DNA of 64,000 nt from Aplectana chamaeleonis (GCA_029168955.1 JAPDOI010000155.1:434001-498000), one strand, 5' to 3'; positions 41,501 through 52,274 are shown, counted from the stretch's first letter. Notes: generated by a model not told the origin, from the letters alone. Program-made: numbers and translations.

Positions 41501-41850
41501 TGGCAGTGCGCCAGACGCCGAAGGGAGTATGCGGGATCCACGTGGGAGTGCGCCAAACGCCGTAGGGAGTATGCGGGATCCAATTGGGAGTGCGCAGGAC
41601 GCAGTATAAAGTTTGCGGGACTCAAGTGGGAATGCGCAGGACGCCACAGGAAGTGTGTGGGGCCCAAATGCGAGTGCGCCGGACGTCGTAGGAAGTGTGC
41701 GGGACCAAAGTGGGAGTGAGCCGGACGCTGTGCAAAGTGTGTGGGACCCAAGTGGCAGTGCGCCAGACGCCATAGGGAGTATGCGGGATCCAAGTGGGAG
41801 TGCGCAGAACGCCGTAAAAAGTGTGCGTGACCCAAGGTAGAGTACGCCGG
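38600..41850 (-). repeat. Higher-order repeat, period 1,304 bp
   Basis: Blocks at 39,014, 39,385 and 39,804 recur at 40,318, 40,689 and 41,108, each exactly 1,304 bp downstream (31 monomers plus 2 bp). The extra 2 bp means the copies sit out of frame with each other. Confidence 0.85.
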
Positions 41851-42271
41851 ACGCCAGAGAAAGTAAGTGGGACCCAAATGCGAGTGCGCCGGACGCCGAA
41901 GAAAGTGTGCGGGACCCAAGTGGAAGTGTGCCGGACGCCGAAGATAGTGTGCGGGACCCAAGGTAGAGTGAGCCGGACGCCGTAGATAGTGTGCGGGACC
42001 CAAGGTAGAGTGCGCCGGACGCCGCAGAAAGTGTGCGGGACACAAGTGGGAGTGCGCAGGACTCATAAAAAGTGTGCGAGACCCAAGGTAGAGTGCGGCC
42101 GATGACGTAGAATGTGTGCGGGACCCAATTGAGAGTGCGCAGGACGCAGTAGAAAGTTTGCGGGACTCAAGTGGGAATGCGCAGGACGCCGCAGGAAGTG
42201 CGTGGGACTCAAATGCGAGTGCGCCGGACACCGTAGAAAGTGTGCGGGACCGAAGTGGGTGAGCGCAGAAC

Positions 42272-42757
42272 TTCAAAATCGTTTTGTGCGTCTATAAGAG
42301 AGTGTATACCACCCCTTTCTTCAAGTCCCCTCCCCCTTAACCACTCATTTCAACTGCTTAGCTGTTTATATGCACCAACCTTTCTGAATCGGGTTTATAT
42401 ACTATGGAAATGTGAGTTAATCAAAATATGCATCCAGAAAACACAAACATCATTATACTTCATTTGGCAATAAAAGTAGCAGGGTGTCGGTTGGTCATGG
42501 AGGCCTTTACTAAATCTGAAACAGCGGTTGTCTTTATCATGACAGAAATGGATATAAATGAGCTACCATTTTAGGACCTCTAGAACTAGAGAAGGGTCGG
42601 TGTGCAACTGCATAAGAAAGTAGGTTAGCAAGCTTTGCAAGGTTTGAAATGCTTAGTAACTTCTGATTGCTCGAGCGTTGTCGTCGAAACCAGCTCATGG
42701 GCCGGCGTAGCCGGACCCCAGCTGCAGAGGCCGGCGTTAGCCGGCCGACGCCGCTGG
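42272..42757. other. Unassigned flank of array 2
   Basis: Mostly AT-rich sequence without recognisable genes, ending in GCCGGCGTAGCCGGACCCCA and related GCCGGCG words like those of the composite element at 16,048. Confidence 0.4.
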
Positions 42758-42806
42758 TATAAAAGAAGTGGAGAGCGGTTTGTCTTCATTCACACACCGC
42801 CCTTCT
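42758..42806 (+). promoter_or_regulatory. TATA plus initiator module M1
   Basis: TATAAAAG starts at 42,758; initiator TCATTC has its A at 42,788, 30 nt away, followed by ACACACCGCCCTTCTCC. A GC-rich GCCGGCG block lies immediately upstream. Confidence 0.55.
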
Positions 42807-43243
42807 CCAGGGGTGAGCAGTTGAAGATCTGCTTGGACTACAAAACAGGAAAACAGCACCACCGGTTGTCAAGATGTAGCGAAAGTGGAGTTTACACATA
42901 GAAAATTTTTGAGCTAACTAGAGTGAGATTACGGTAGAGCCGTTCTGGCGCACTTAACTATCGTTCTTGTTACGCTGCGCCATACGACGAAGGGCGCCCT
43001 AGCGCTTGTATTTAGAGGCCATTTGTCCTCCCACGGCGTCGCGGGAACATTCCTGGAACGCACCCGTGAAGAGCTGGAAATGACGGTTGCTTACCGCAAC
43101 TTATCTCGCATTGCGATGCAGCGAACCACGCCGCAATTGCAATGTGTGACACTGTCCGACGTCGGACGGCAAGAAAATGTGTAAGTGGATTTTGCTTCGG
43201 GAGCTGATCCGGCCCCCGAAGCTCCAAACCGCTATTTACAATC

Positions 43244-43313
43244 GCTGCGATAGCATGATTGGAATGGGAATTATGATCAATACTCATAATCACTATGCTA
43301 TCCCATCGCACGG
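43244..43313. repeat. Small palindrome
   Basis: TGCGATAGCATGATTGG is partly mirrored by AATCACTATGCTATCCCATCGCA across about 70 bp. It has no coding content. Confidence 0.5.
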
Positions 43314-43454
43314 GGATCAAATTCTGAAATATGCCACAGAGTATCATGGATCGATTCCTATGTTTTGCTTGGTACCTATTGTCAGTAGTGAGAGCCGAGA
43401 TTGTGTTCTGAGTACGAATGCTCATTAGAATCTGATACCCTCTCAGGTACTCCG

Positions 43455-43622
43455 GACGATGACCCGAGTAAACTCCAATAACCGAGATGTGCGATTGCCA
43501 CAGGGGCATGAAATGATGAGACCAGTATATCACACCGACCAACTAAAACTCCCAAATGAAAGTTGCAAAGCACTTTATGGCTTTGTGGCAATCAGCGCAG
43601 CACGGTTCTTTTGTCTAGTGAA
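43455..43622. repeat. Dispersed repeat, copy 1 (partner at 63,825)
   Basis: Shared in order with 63,825-64,000: GAGTAAACTCCAATAACCGA versus GAGTACACTCCAAATACCGA, CACGAAATGAT-type, CAGACCGAC-type, GAAAGTTGCAA, TTTATGGCT and TTGTCTAGTG/TCGTCTGGTA. Confidence 0.6.
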
Positions 43623-43784
43623 GACCCACCTCTTTGAGCCAAAAATGACGGCCCGTGGCCCACATTTTGAGGGTGCCGGCCAGCGGCAAGCTATGACTAT
43701 AATGCTCATATCGGAACGTCGGGCTACCGTAACCTCTCGTAAACAAAACACGATTGAAAACGGTAGTGGACGTTCACAAGGCCT

Positions 43785-43900
43785 GGGTCATAGTTGGCCT
43801 ATCGGCGCAGTCAGCCCGGTCGATAATCATGAAAGACATGAATGGGGTGGGGTGGAAAAACACCCGATGTGGCTGACCCGACCTATGTTCATATGATATA
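43785..43900. repeat. Fragment of the GGCCCCGGTC element family
   Basis: GGCCTGGGTCATAGTTGG followed by CAGCCCGGTCGATAATCATG and AAAAACACCCGATGTGG matches one end and the first internal unit of the elements at 18,082 and 45,285. Confidence 0.6.
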
Positions 43901-43910
43901 AGGTGAGAAC

Positions 43911-44401
43911 TTAAAGGCACTGTTCGCGATAAACTTCATCCTCGATTTTTTCAAGACAAACGCTTCTCGTGGCTCTCAGAAGCAGAACAGCGTCGAAAAA
44001 ACGGGAAGAAAAGCTACCCAGGAGCCGCAAAACGGCTTAGAAAAGTGGGCAAACCCCGCCGCTGTGGGCAAGTCCGGCCCCTTTCCGCCCCTCGACGTGA
44101 ACAAAGGAACACTCGAAATCGTGAGTTGATCTATGTTTTCCGATCAAAAGCCCCGTTCTCCCCTTCATTCTCAACTTCTCTCTTTACTCAGGTCAGCTCG
44201 CATACATTGGCTGCAAAAGACGGAAGTTACAAGCCTCGGACAACTCGTCCACCATTTTCCCTAGCTAAATTTTTGAGGGACCATAACTCCATTCCCAGAA
44301 GGTCTTGTACGATTCCAGAAGCATCATTGGAATCAGAATGGGACCGGTTTCAAGATAGGCAAAAAAGCAGAAAAGCGATTTTTATCGCGGACTGTGCCTT
44401 T
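43911..44401. mobile_element. MITE of the TTAAAGGCAC family, copy 3
   Basis: TTAAAGGCACTGTTCGCGAT is mirrored by ATCGCGGACTGTGCCTTTGA. It shares the interior with copies 1 and 5 (CAACTCGTCCACCAT, CCATAACTCC, GGTCTTGTACG), in the same orientation. Confidence 0.82.
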
Positions 44402-44571
44402 GATGATATCCATGATATCGTTCCACATAATTCATACATATTGACCGCGTCAGCCTCAGCTGACCACGCCGGGTGTTTTTTGCAACCTGCATTGTCCATG
44501 GGCTTCATACGTAATGACCGGTTGGCCTCAGCGTTTTTCAACCACCTCTGACAGGAGCCTAACATGAGGGG

Positions 44572-44620
44572 TATAAAAGGCCTGAAAAGCGGTATGCATT
44601 CATTCTCGAAGGACTCGATC
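44572..44620 (+). promoter_or_regulatory. TATA plus initiator module M10
   Basis: TATAAAAG starts at 44,572 and initiator TCATTC has its A at 44,602, 30 nt away. The sequence between (GAAAAGCGGTATGCAT) keeps the AGCGGTATG word of the family. Downstream, 44,770-44,990 carries a fragment of the composite-element arm (GCGACGCGCACGCACCGCGG). Confidence 0.5.
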
Positions 44621-44769
44621 CAGGAAGTAGCTGTAGGTGTCTGGGGGCATAGGAGAACGAGCAAACAGCTTCGCTGGCTAGAAGGATGTGCTCACAACCA
44701 AACAGACACATCGAAAATCTTAAGCGAGGATTACGGTAGCCCTACGTTCCAATGATCGTTACCAGTGTG

Positions 44770-44990
44770 CTTGTCGAACCATGCTGCACGCGACGCGCAC
44801 GCACCGCGGATACTGGCTCGCCTATTACGAAACACGCCTTTCTCCACCGTGGACCGCGACAAGCCAGGGCGACATGCTTGAGGTAAATATTCATCTGATT
44901 GAATCTGACAATAATGTAGAAGCCGTGGATCTCGGGCCAGCTGGTAAAGGTTTGCGGGCCGTCAACCTGAGTCTCTGAGCTAGTCATGCT
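44770..44990. repeat. Fragment related to the composite element at 16,048
   Basis: AACCATGCTGCACGCGACGC, GCGGATACTGGCTCGCC, GACATGCTTGAGGTAAA and GGGCCAGCTGGTAAAGGT occur in the same order as in 16,140-16,670, with the middle deleted. Confidence 0.65.
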
Positions 44991-45284
44991 TTTGCGGTAG
45001 TGGCAAATGCCGCGGAGTTTGGGTAGAAAATAAGAAATCAGCACAAGCACGCTCTTACCGATCAGTGGATCGAAGTGCTACAGTAACCCTCTTTTGAAAA
45101 TTCCCAAGTGTCAGCAGTATTCTCTTAGACGTGGAGGGACACCCAGGATTCAGGGCAGAAAAGAAATGAACCACCAACTGGAAACGCTATCAATCGAATT
45201 ATTTATCTTAATTTTCAAAACGACAATGATTGATAGCTGTATCACGCATCTTTTATCAGGGGTTTTCTTCATTTCTATGACTAA

Positions 45285-45808
45285 GGCCCCGGTCATAGTT
45301 GGATGAGCCGGCGTATCCAGCCCGGTCGATACACACAGAAAGCATTGGAAATGGTATGCAAAAATCACCCGGTGTATCACTCCAACACCCCCCAACACCC
45401 GCCGACACCAGCCCGGTCGATACATATGATTAAAATGATGGAGTGAGGTTAAGAAAATCACTCAGTGTATCCGACGCGGTCGATATCCATGCTATACGTG
45501 GATGACGGCGGATGAGAAAACCACCGGGTGGGCGGGCCGATGATAAAACATTGCGTATCACTAGAAAGCTGTCCACACTGCTACCTTTGTTTCTTCACTA
45601 TACTCTCCTTCACTATTTCTCTGAGCAGGTGCAATCCTGTTGGCCACGTAATCATCGTCACATCTAGTTGGATACACCGAGTGCTTTTCTCAACCTCACC
45701 CCTTCATTTTAATCATACGTATCGACCGGGTGGGTGTTGTGGGGGGGGGGGGGTGCTGGGGGGAGTCGGTGGGTTACAGATGCAATTGCACCAACTCTGG
45801 CCGGGGCC
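45285..45808. mobile_element. PIF/Harbinger-like element, GGCCCCGGTC ends, copy 2
   Basis: GGCCCCGGTCATAGTTGGAT and CCAACTCTGGCCGGGGCC bound 524 bp, with TAA on the left and CAA on the right as a one-mismatch target duplication. Internal units (GGTCGATACATATGATTAAA, GAAAATCACTCAGTGTATCC) match copy 1 in reverse order, so the two copies lie in opposite orientation. Its right end abuts the 3' end of the minus-strand LINE. Confidence 0.8.
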
Positions 45809-45843
45809 CAAATACTGGGTGCCCCCCCCGTCTTACCGTCCCA

Positions 45844-46496
45844 TTAGCTGACGGCCTGCCGAGGCTGACCTCGGAGCCAGTACGCCGCTGTGGATGCCAT
45901 GGGGAGATGTGCATCACGAACAACTGCCTTCCACGCAGAGCGATCCAGTGCCATCAGTCTAGCATCAGCCACAGACAGTCTGCGTCTCGCCAAATCGTCT
46001 CCAACTTGCTTTATCCACGTCTTTCTGGGCGCCGATCGCTGCACCTTCCATTCCACCGGTCGTTCTCTGAAGAGCAACTGGTGAGGCAGGCGTTCTCTTG
46101 GCATGCGGCAAACATGACCAAAGCAGCGCAACATACGCTTTCTGACTTCGCATTCGATCGGGGGTTGGTCCTCGCAACGTAAGCGAATATTCTCATTCGT
46201 GACATGGTCGCGTAAGGACACGCGAAGGATCCGTCGGAGACATTGCTTTCGAAAAACTTAGAGCTTCTGAAGATCCGATTTCAGCAGTGTCCACGTCTCA
46301 GCTCCATACAGCAAAACTGGCACGACTAGCGAACGGTAGATCCTCATTTTCGTTCCAATGGCTACGTTTGCACGCCTCCATAAGCACCAGTCTAGTGCTC
46401 CAAATGCAGAAGCAGCTTGACCAATCCTGCTAATAACGTCAGCTGTTGAGGCTATCTTGCATTGTTGAATGACGGAGCCAAGGTACGGCTTGATCG
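45844..46496 (-). pseudogene. LINE C-terminal segment, separated from its RT
   Basis: Minus-strand reading gives YLGSVIQQ, GQAASAFGALDWCLWRRANV, KMRIYRSLVVPVLLYGAETW (the LYGAETW motif after RTE-type RTs), then after a stop at LQKL, FRKQCLRRILRVSLRDHVTN, CFGHVCRMPRERLPHQLLF and RKTWIKQVGDDL, ending at 45,844. These are the usual post-RT motifs of the element whose RT lies at 49,546-51,030. Confidence 0.8.
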
Positions 46497-46499
46497 GAG

Positions 46500-46640
46500 C
46501 CCCCTGTCACTGCCCTGAAGCCCCCTTTCACTGCCTTGAAGCCCCCCTGCGACTGCCTCGAAGCCCCCCTGTCACTGCCCCAAAGCCCCCCTGTCACTGC
46601 CTTGAAGCCCCCCTGTCACTGCCCTGAAGCCCCTCCCCTG
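46500..46640. repeat. Minisatellite, 21-22 bp unit, about six copies
   Basis: The unit is CCCCCCTGTCACTGCCTTGA plus AG, repeated about six times with small changes. Related single units appear at the other edge of the insertion (49,397-49,437). Confidence 0.9.
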
Positions 46641-48284
46641 GGACCGTAGCAATCCCACCGAAAGGTGGGAGCTCATAGCTGCCTCTCCGGCGTGAGGTGG
46701 TGGCTCACATCGCAAGCGGAATAGGTGGTGGCCGCCCTATCCTAATGCACGTGTGTGTGCTGAGGTGGTGACTTCGCTCGCAGCCGAATGTCACCCACCT
46801 CGGCATGCAGCCATGGACCTGAGGTCTGAAAGGGAGCCACGAGCTGCGAGTGGAAAGCGGAAATAGCGCGCATTTCGCAGAGACGCGTAGGGAGGGAGCC
46901 AAGTCAATAGTCGTGCATGACCGAGGTGGTGGCGGCGCGGGGAGGAGAACACGATCCTTTGACCGTTCTGACGACGTTTGACCATCTCCGTTGAGGTTCA
47001 AGTAAAATTCTGAGTTTTGTGCTGATCATGCAAACGTTCCCCGCAATGGCTGTCAATCGGGCATGAGAATGATAGCCTCCGCTAACTTGTAATGGATCTT
47101 GGAGGAAAAATCATTATGAAGCCTACAACAACGGAAAACGTCTCAATGAATGCCGATTATTGCTGCATTGATGCTGGCCATCTTTCAAGACGGCATAATC
47201 AATCGCTACTCATCAGCTGTTAATTTTTTGCTGGCGCTGATTTCGCTCTGATTTCTCATTAATATTGCTGTTTGTAAACCCTCAGACTGACTCTTTTTTT
47301 TTCTTAAGAGGCTGTACTTACCAAGTGTCTATACTGTATGTTCCATTTCGTGAGTTCCCTTCGCGAATTCACGAAAATAATTTGAAATCGAATTCATCGA
47401 AGTATTTTCTCCAGAGAGCTTGTTAATTTTTCGGATGGTTTCTGGGTTCTCCACTAAGAGAAATTTTTACAAATTTGTCACGAGATCGTGTTTCAGTTAA
47501 CCATATCTCTATTTGGCTCTGTTCATTTCGATCAAAATGGTGCTGTTCTGCGACACCTTTTCTCAACACAGAAGCTGTCTGAAATGCGCATTCGATTAAC
47601 TCCTTCCTCTCCCCTACAGTTGTACACTATCGAAATTTTCGAAAAACTTTCGAAAGATTTTTTGAATTTTTTTCAAGTTTCGTTCGTTCAAAATGTCGTC
47701 GAACGAGAAATTTTCAATTTTCGTTCGTAATTTCGATTTTCGTTCGTTCGATATTTTTTTCGTAATTGTCCAACTATACTCTCCCCCCCCAAAAAAAAAA
47801 CCTCACACACATACCTACATACCGTATGACGCACTGTGCAGCGCTTATGAAAAAAGGTGGAGAGAAAAAACCTTAACAGCAAGGGAAGGAGAAATAGAAG
47901 CAGTGGTCAAGCACAGCAGCAGAATTAAAGTTGATGTTGGATATTCTGGAGAGAAAACAAGCACAAGAAATTCATTATTATGAGCTCCCATCAGATAAAA
48001 ATTCGAACGATCGTCTCGAAAAAAACTCCAAAAGTCTGAGAAACTCCGATTAATATTGAAAAATTTTCTTTTCACTTTTTTTGCCCTGGAAACAATTAAA
48101 AACAGGCCTACACCACGGAGTTTTTAAAGGTGGCTGAGTTATTAACAAAGTCGTTGGGTACAGACGAAATTCTCGCGATAATTTCTGAGCGGTTTCTGTG
48201 CCTCTAAAAAGGGCATTGCACTCGAAAACATGAAGTATTCAAAAACATCAGATTTGCTTCTATTCTCAACCCCATTTTAAGTCA
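46641..48284. other. Insertion interior: GC-rich then AT-rich, no gene
   Basis: 46,660-46,940 repeats a GAGGTGGTG word at least four times (near 46,694, 46,721, 46,761 and 46,921) around CACCTCGGCATGCAGCC. From about 47,050 on it is AT-rich with runs such as CCCCCCCCAAAAAAAAA near 47,785 and several TTTCGTTCGT-type words at 47,675-47,750. No supported frame. Confidence 0.4.
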
Positions 48285-48775
48285 TTAAAGGCAGTGTTCA
48301 CGATAATCTTCGATTTTGAGATTAATCGCTAAATCGATTGTTTGGCCCCCGAGTAGAACTGAAATGACGAAGAAACCGAGAAAAACGCACCGGAAGTACC
48401 CGAAATCCTTAGGTATCAGCCCGCCTTTTAAGTATCACAGGGAGTGTTTGTTGTGACAATGAAATCTTTTGTGGAATCGTCCTTTGCGATTCTATACTCT
48501 CTGTTGCTCCGTTCATTCCATCAGACCCTAACTAATACTGTTTTGTCTCAAATAATCTTAAATTTTTGATTAGCCCCATTTTTTACCGGTGACAACCACG
48601 GTGAGCATGTCCATACAGCCGGACAAGTAGTCCATGCCAGAGAATAATATCTCTGAAATTTGACGATATAGTGCGTTTCCGCCGTTTCTTCGTAATTTTC
48701 GTAACACTTGGTAGCCAAAGCTTTGTTTTGAGTGGAAAACTCGGTAACGAAAATCATCGTGAACACTGCCTTTAA
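48285..48775. mobile_element. MITE of the TTAAAGGCAC family, copy 4
   Basis: ATTAAAGGCAGTGTTCACGA is mirrored by TCGTGAACACTGCCTTTAA. The interior differs from copies 1, 3 and 5. Confidence 0.78.
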
Positions 48776-49396
48776 GCGAATAGCAGCGTGATCGTGTTAC
48801 AGACACGGTTTTTGAAAGAAAAATCATTAGCCCTGTAAGCATAGGTATAATTTTGGAGCTAGATCATCAACTGCTTGGTTTCAAAAAAGGTAGGTATAAC
48901 ACGTTAGATAGGGGATATTTTTCAAAAATCACTCTGATAAAGTCTAAGTAATCTCCGGACTTTTCCAAAAGAAAAAAAACTACGAGATTCTTGCAAATTC
49001 GAAAATTTGTACTTGTGCAACTGCTGAAAACGTGTAAGCAGAAATAGCCGTGCATAGTTTGCAGTGAACTTAGCAGATTAGGATGGAGTGCAGACCTAAA
49101 GGGAAAGGTTTGCATGGAATAGATGCATTCCTGTTGATTGTTTTGTTCATCCCACACCTTTCATACTACCGAGAATGCCATCTCCGATGTGACCGCGTTG
49201 TGCAGTTGCTGTGCGCGCTGTCCATGCGACCAACGTGCGTGGCTCGACTCCATCATGTGGCTGATTTTTGCAAATAGATTTGTCCTGTCGGAAAAGGTCG
49301 CTCCGGGTTGGCTACAATAGGTGGCATCTGGGCACGATCTACCTCAGGTCGGCTGCCATCTTTATGTGGTGGCGGCGGGGGGGGGGTTTGCTACGG
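48776..49396. other. Unassigned part of the insertion
   Basis: AT-rich to about 49,080, then mixed composition with a GGCGGCGGGGGGGGGG run near 49,370. No gene or repeat is recognised. Confidence 0.4.
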
Positions 49397-49545
49397 GCCC
49401 TGTCACTGCCTTGAAGACCCCCTCGTCACTGCCATGGAGCACGAGAGCAGGGGCCTCCCAACCCCCCAGGGGAGGTCTCCGCTGTCGCTCCCCAAGCCGA
49501 AAACGGGTTCTATTGTCCTGCGCTTGCCCCCCGCAGAGTCTGGAG

Positions 49546-51874
49546 CGGGCATCGTGGAGGGTGACTGCAGCTGGTGACCCATCACTTGTCATCACCTTCG
49601 TGTTGTCGGCATTTATCGTAAGACCCTATGAGCTAGCTGTTGTCGCGATCTGGTGCAGGATGTAGGTAGCCTCGCCATCATTGTTAGCAAGAACAGCGCT
49701 GTCGTCAGCGAACATTAGGTCGGTTGCGAAACGATTATCACCGAATTGGACTCCTCGCTGGACAGTGAAAACTTTCCACATGATAGCGTCAACTACTGCA
49801 TTAAACAGCAAAGGAGTCGCAACACATCCTTGTCGCACACCATTTCGAAGTGAGAATGAGGCGGAAAGTTCTTTCTGTACGCGAACGCAACTGCATGAGC
49901 CTGTATAGGTCTCTTGAAGAAGACGCACTATCTTTTCCGGTACGCGTTCCGAGCGTAAAGACAGCCACAAAGCCGGCCTCGAGACGCTATCAAATGCCGC
50001 GCGGAAATCGATGAAGACAACAACTGTACGCTTGGCGCACCGTATGCGTTCCTCAAGAATCTGCCTGATGGTGAAAATTTGATCACAGCATCTACGACCA
50101 GGACGGAATCCTGCTTGCTCTTCTCTGGCAATAGTTTCCCGATGCTTTTTAAGACGCTGCTGCAGAATCCTAGTGAACACTTTGCCAGTGATGGACAGCA
50201 AGTTAAAGTTTTTGCATTGACTGCTGTCACCTTTTTTCAGCGCTGGTACTATGATCGCTCGTTTCCACGACGCAGGAATTTTCTCAGTACGCCATATTAG
50301 CTGCAGTAGTAAGAGTAGACGGCACATCAAAGTATCTCCACCAGCTTTTAAAGCTTCTGCAGTTGCCATGTCCACACCAGCAGCTTTGCCCGACTTTAGT
50401 AGCTTCACAGCAGCAGCAACTTCTTCCATGGATGGTGGGGCGTCCGAAGCCATCACTTGAGGTTCAGCTAGGAGCGGCGTAGCAGTAGTATGAGGCTCGT
50501 CACTCCGGTAAAATCCTTCAAAAAACTCCTTCCATCGCTCGAGACGTTCTGTGGACGATCGGACGAAGGAGCCGTCAGCCTTCCTGATATTGTCGCTTAT
50601 GACCTTGGTTTTGCCACTGAGTCGTCTCAAAGTCGAGAACAGTCTGGGAAAGCCACGCCTTAATGATGCTTGCTCCATTTCTTCTGCACCTGTGTTGAAG
50701 TACGCCTTGCGCTCCAATTTCAGCTGCCATCGAACTTCACGATTCAACTGGACGTACGGATTGTGGTTGACAAGCTTTGCCTTCTTTCGTTGATCTACGA
50801 GTTCTAGACATCTGTCCGAGATCCACGGTTGCGTTCTCTGCCTGACGGGAGGACTTACGTTTTCAGCACAACTGCAAACTACGCTAGAGAACTGCTCTTC
50901 TTCTGCATTCACTTCATCGTGCACCATTAACGAAGAGAATCGGTTTGACAGCTTCAACTGGAATCGCTGCACATACTCTGGCTTCTTCAAAATCGACCAA
51001 TCCCGTTTTGGCTGTGACGCCGATTAAGACTTGACACGTTGGAGCTCGAGCCTGATCTTAGCACAGAGAAGATGATGGTCAGATTCGCAGTCAGCGCCAC
51101 GCTTCACACACACACGTCCTGCAATGATGACCGGAAAAGCGTATTGACGAGAATGTAGTCTAGCATAGCTGAGTCCTTGCCATTCGGTGCACACCAGATG
51201 AGTTGATGCTTACGAGGATGCTGGTAATGAATGTTTCCAACTAATCGTCCATTGCTTCCAGAGAACGACATTAGACGCATACCATTTTCATTGACTTCAC
51301 CTAGTCCGTATCGGCCCAATGTTTCTTCCCAGCCCGATCTATCTGCTCCAACATGAGCATTCAAATCGCCAGCGATAATTATGAAATCCGTTCTTGGCAA
51401 TGTGTCGATAGCGTCCTGTAGACTGGTGTAAAATTCATCCTTCGCGTCGTCTGAGCTGACTTCCATGGGAGCGTAGACAGAAATTATGTGCGTCTTTACT
51501 GTACCCGCTAGTGTCATTACGGCTAGACGGCTCGATATTGGTTGAAAAGCCAGCACGCTTTTAGTCGCCCTGCCATCCAAAGCGAAGCCGACACCTTCCA
51601 TGTGCTTATCTCTTCCAGAATAGAACAGCGTAATTTGAGCGTCAGTATCAGGGATTTGCACGACCGTTCGCCCAGACCCTGTCATTCGTAGCTCCGAGAG
51701 CGCCGCAATGGAGATGTTGTATCGTGCCAATTCGCGAGCGATCATTTCCTTCTGCCCAACATGGTGGCCTGTGCGTACGTTCCATGCAGCGACTTGAACT
51801 TCCCGCTTCGGCGTGAAAATTCTATCCGTATAACCAGTCGCATATTTGTCACCGAAACCCTGGTTTCGGTTCAT
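49546..51874 (-). pseudogene. LINE endonuclease-RT, one frameshift
   Basis: The EEP endonuclease is nearly complete: VAAWNVRTGHHVGQKEM, ALSELRMTGSGRT (catalytic E), SVYAPMEVSSDDAKDEFY, IIAGDLNAHVG, MLDYILVN and, after a frameshift in a GTGTGTGTG run near 51,106, RGADCESDHHLL with the catalytic SDH. The RT carries KSGKAAGVD, AGFRPGRRCCDQIF, VVFIDFRAAFDSVSRPALW, NGVRQGCVATPLLFN and LMFADDSAVL, so the active-site FADD is intact. It resembles the RTE-related proteins often annotated as craniofacial development protein 2-like. Apart from that slip and a stop near 51,025, the catalytic domains read open; the C-terminus is displaced to 46,496-45,844. Confidence 0.85.
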
Positions 51875-52045
51875 CAGAGCCGGCGCATCGGCTGCCCCGG
51901 ATGCGGTAGCACATGTTTGTATCCCATGGTTTCAAGCCTAGTTTCACAATCCGTCGGCACGGGACAACCCTCCTCCTTTCTCAGCCGGGCTTGGGACCGT
52001 CCATGGCGGAGTCATCCGCCATTGACGTCTATCCCCGTCTAGGAT

Positions 52046-52274
52046 AGAGCCGTGTCAGTTTGAGTATGAGTACACCTACTAGCCAACAGACATGTTTGCT
52101 CAAATTCGACTACCTCAGCCACTCACAGTGGCTTTTTCAGACAATCACGATCAATGGAACGAAGGGCTACCTTAACCCCCACTTGAAAATTTCCCAGTGG
52201 CTGTTTGGACGCGAGCACATCTTTCTAACTAGCTAAACATTTTTGACCATTTTCCGATGCCTTCAGCGGATTGC
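52046..52274. repeat. Dispersed repeat shared with 57,960-58,110
   Basis: CCAACAGACATGTTTGCTCA and AAATTCGACTACCTCAGCCA match CCAACAAACGTGTTTGCACA and AAATTCGACATCCTCAGCCA near 58,045-58,085. CGAAGGGCTACCTTAACCCC relates to words at 45,075 and 57,985. It has no coding content. Confidence 0.55.

Larger units (their letters stand above)
29094..42271 (-). repeat. 42-bp satellite array 2 (inverted relative to array 1)
   Basis: Roughly 314 tandem monomers of the same family as array 1, but on the other strand: the repeating core is GTAGAAAGTGTGCGGGACCC followed by AAGTGGRAGTGCGCMGGACG. Monomer variants differ from those of array 1: GGTAGAGTGCGCCGGACGAC, AATGCGAGTGCGCCGGACGT, and CATAAAAAGTGTGCGAGACC (with GACTCAT) are abundant here and essentially absent there. 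Many long frames on both strands are artefacts of the 42-bp period. The left junction follows GGTACGGGCTCAAGAGTGCG; the right ends at GAGCGCAGAAC. Confidence 0.97.
46497..49545. other. 3-kb insertion inside the minus-strand LINE
   Basis: The segment separates LINE motifs that should be adjacent. Both edges carry the same word in the same orientation: CCCTGTCACTGCCTTGAAG, expanded as a VNTR at 46,500-46,640 and as one or two copies at 49,397-49,437. The interior holds a GC-rich part (46,641-47,000), an AT-rich part without genes, and the MITE at 48,285. Its nature as a single element is inference. Confidence 0.5.
45843..52045 (-). mobile_element. RTE-like LINE (endonuclease-RT), split by a 3-kb insertion
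   Basis: On the minus strand a leader (52,045-51,875), endonuclease (51,874-51,030), RT (to about 49,546) and C-terminal part (46,496-45,844) form one element in the right order. The C-terminal piece begins YLGSVIQQ, which in this family directly follows the RT segment that stops at KVMTSDGSPAAVTLHD. The intervening 3 kb is therefore an insertion or rearrangement. Confidence 0.8.

Noticed and set aside
29382..42276. Long frames of 600-960 codons on the minus strand and shorter ones on the plus strand in array 2
   Set aside because: Same artefact of a monomer length divisible by three.
49330..49350. CTACCTCA word resembling a let-7 target
   Set aside because: A single 8-base match in transposon-derived DNA is not evidence of regulation.
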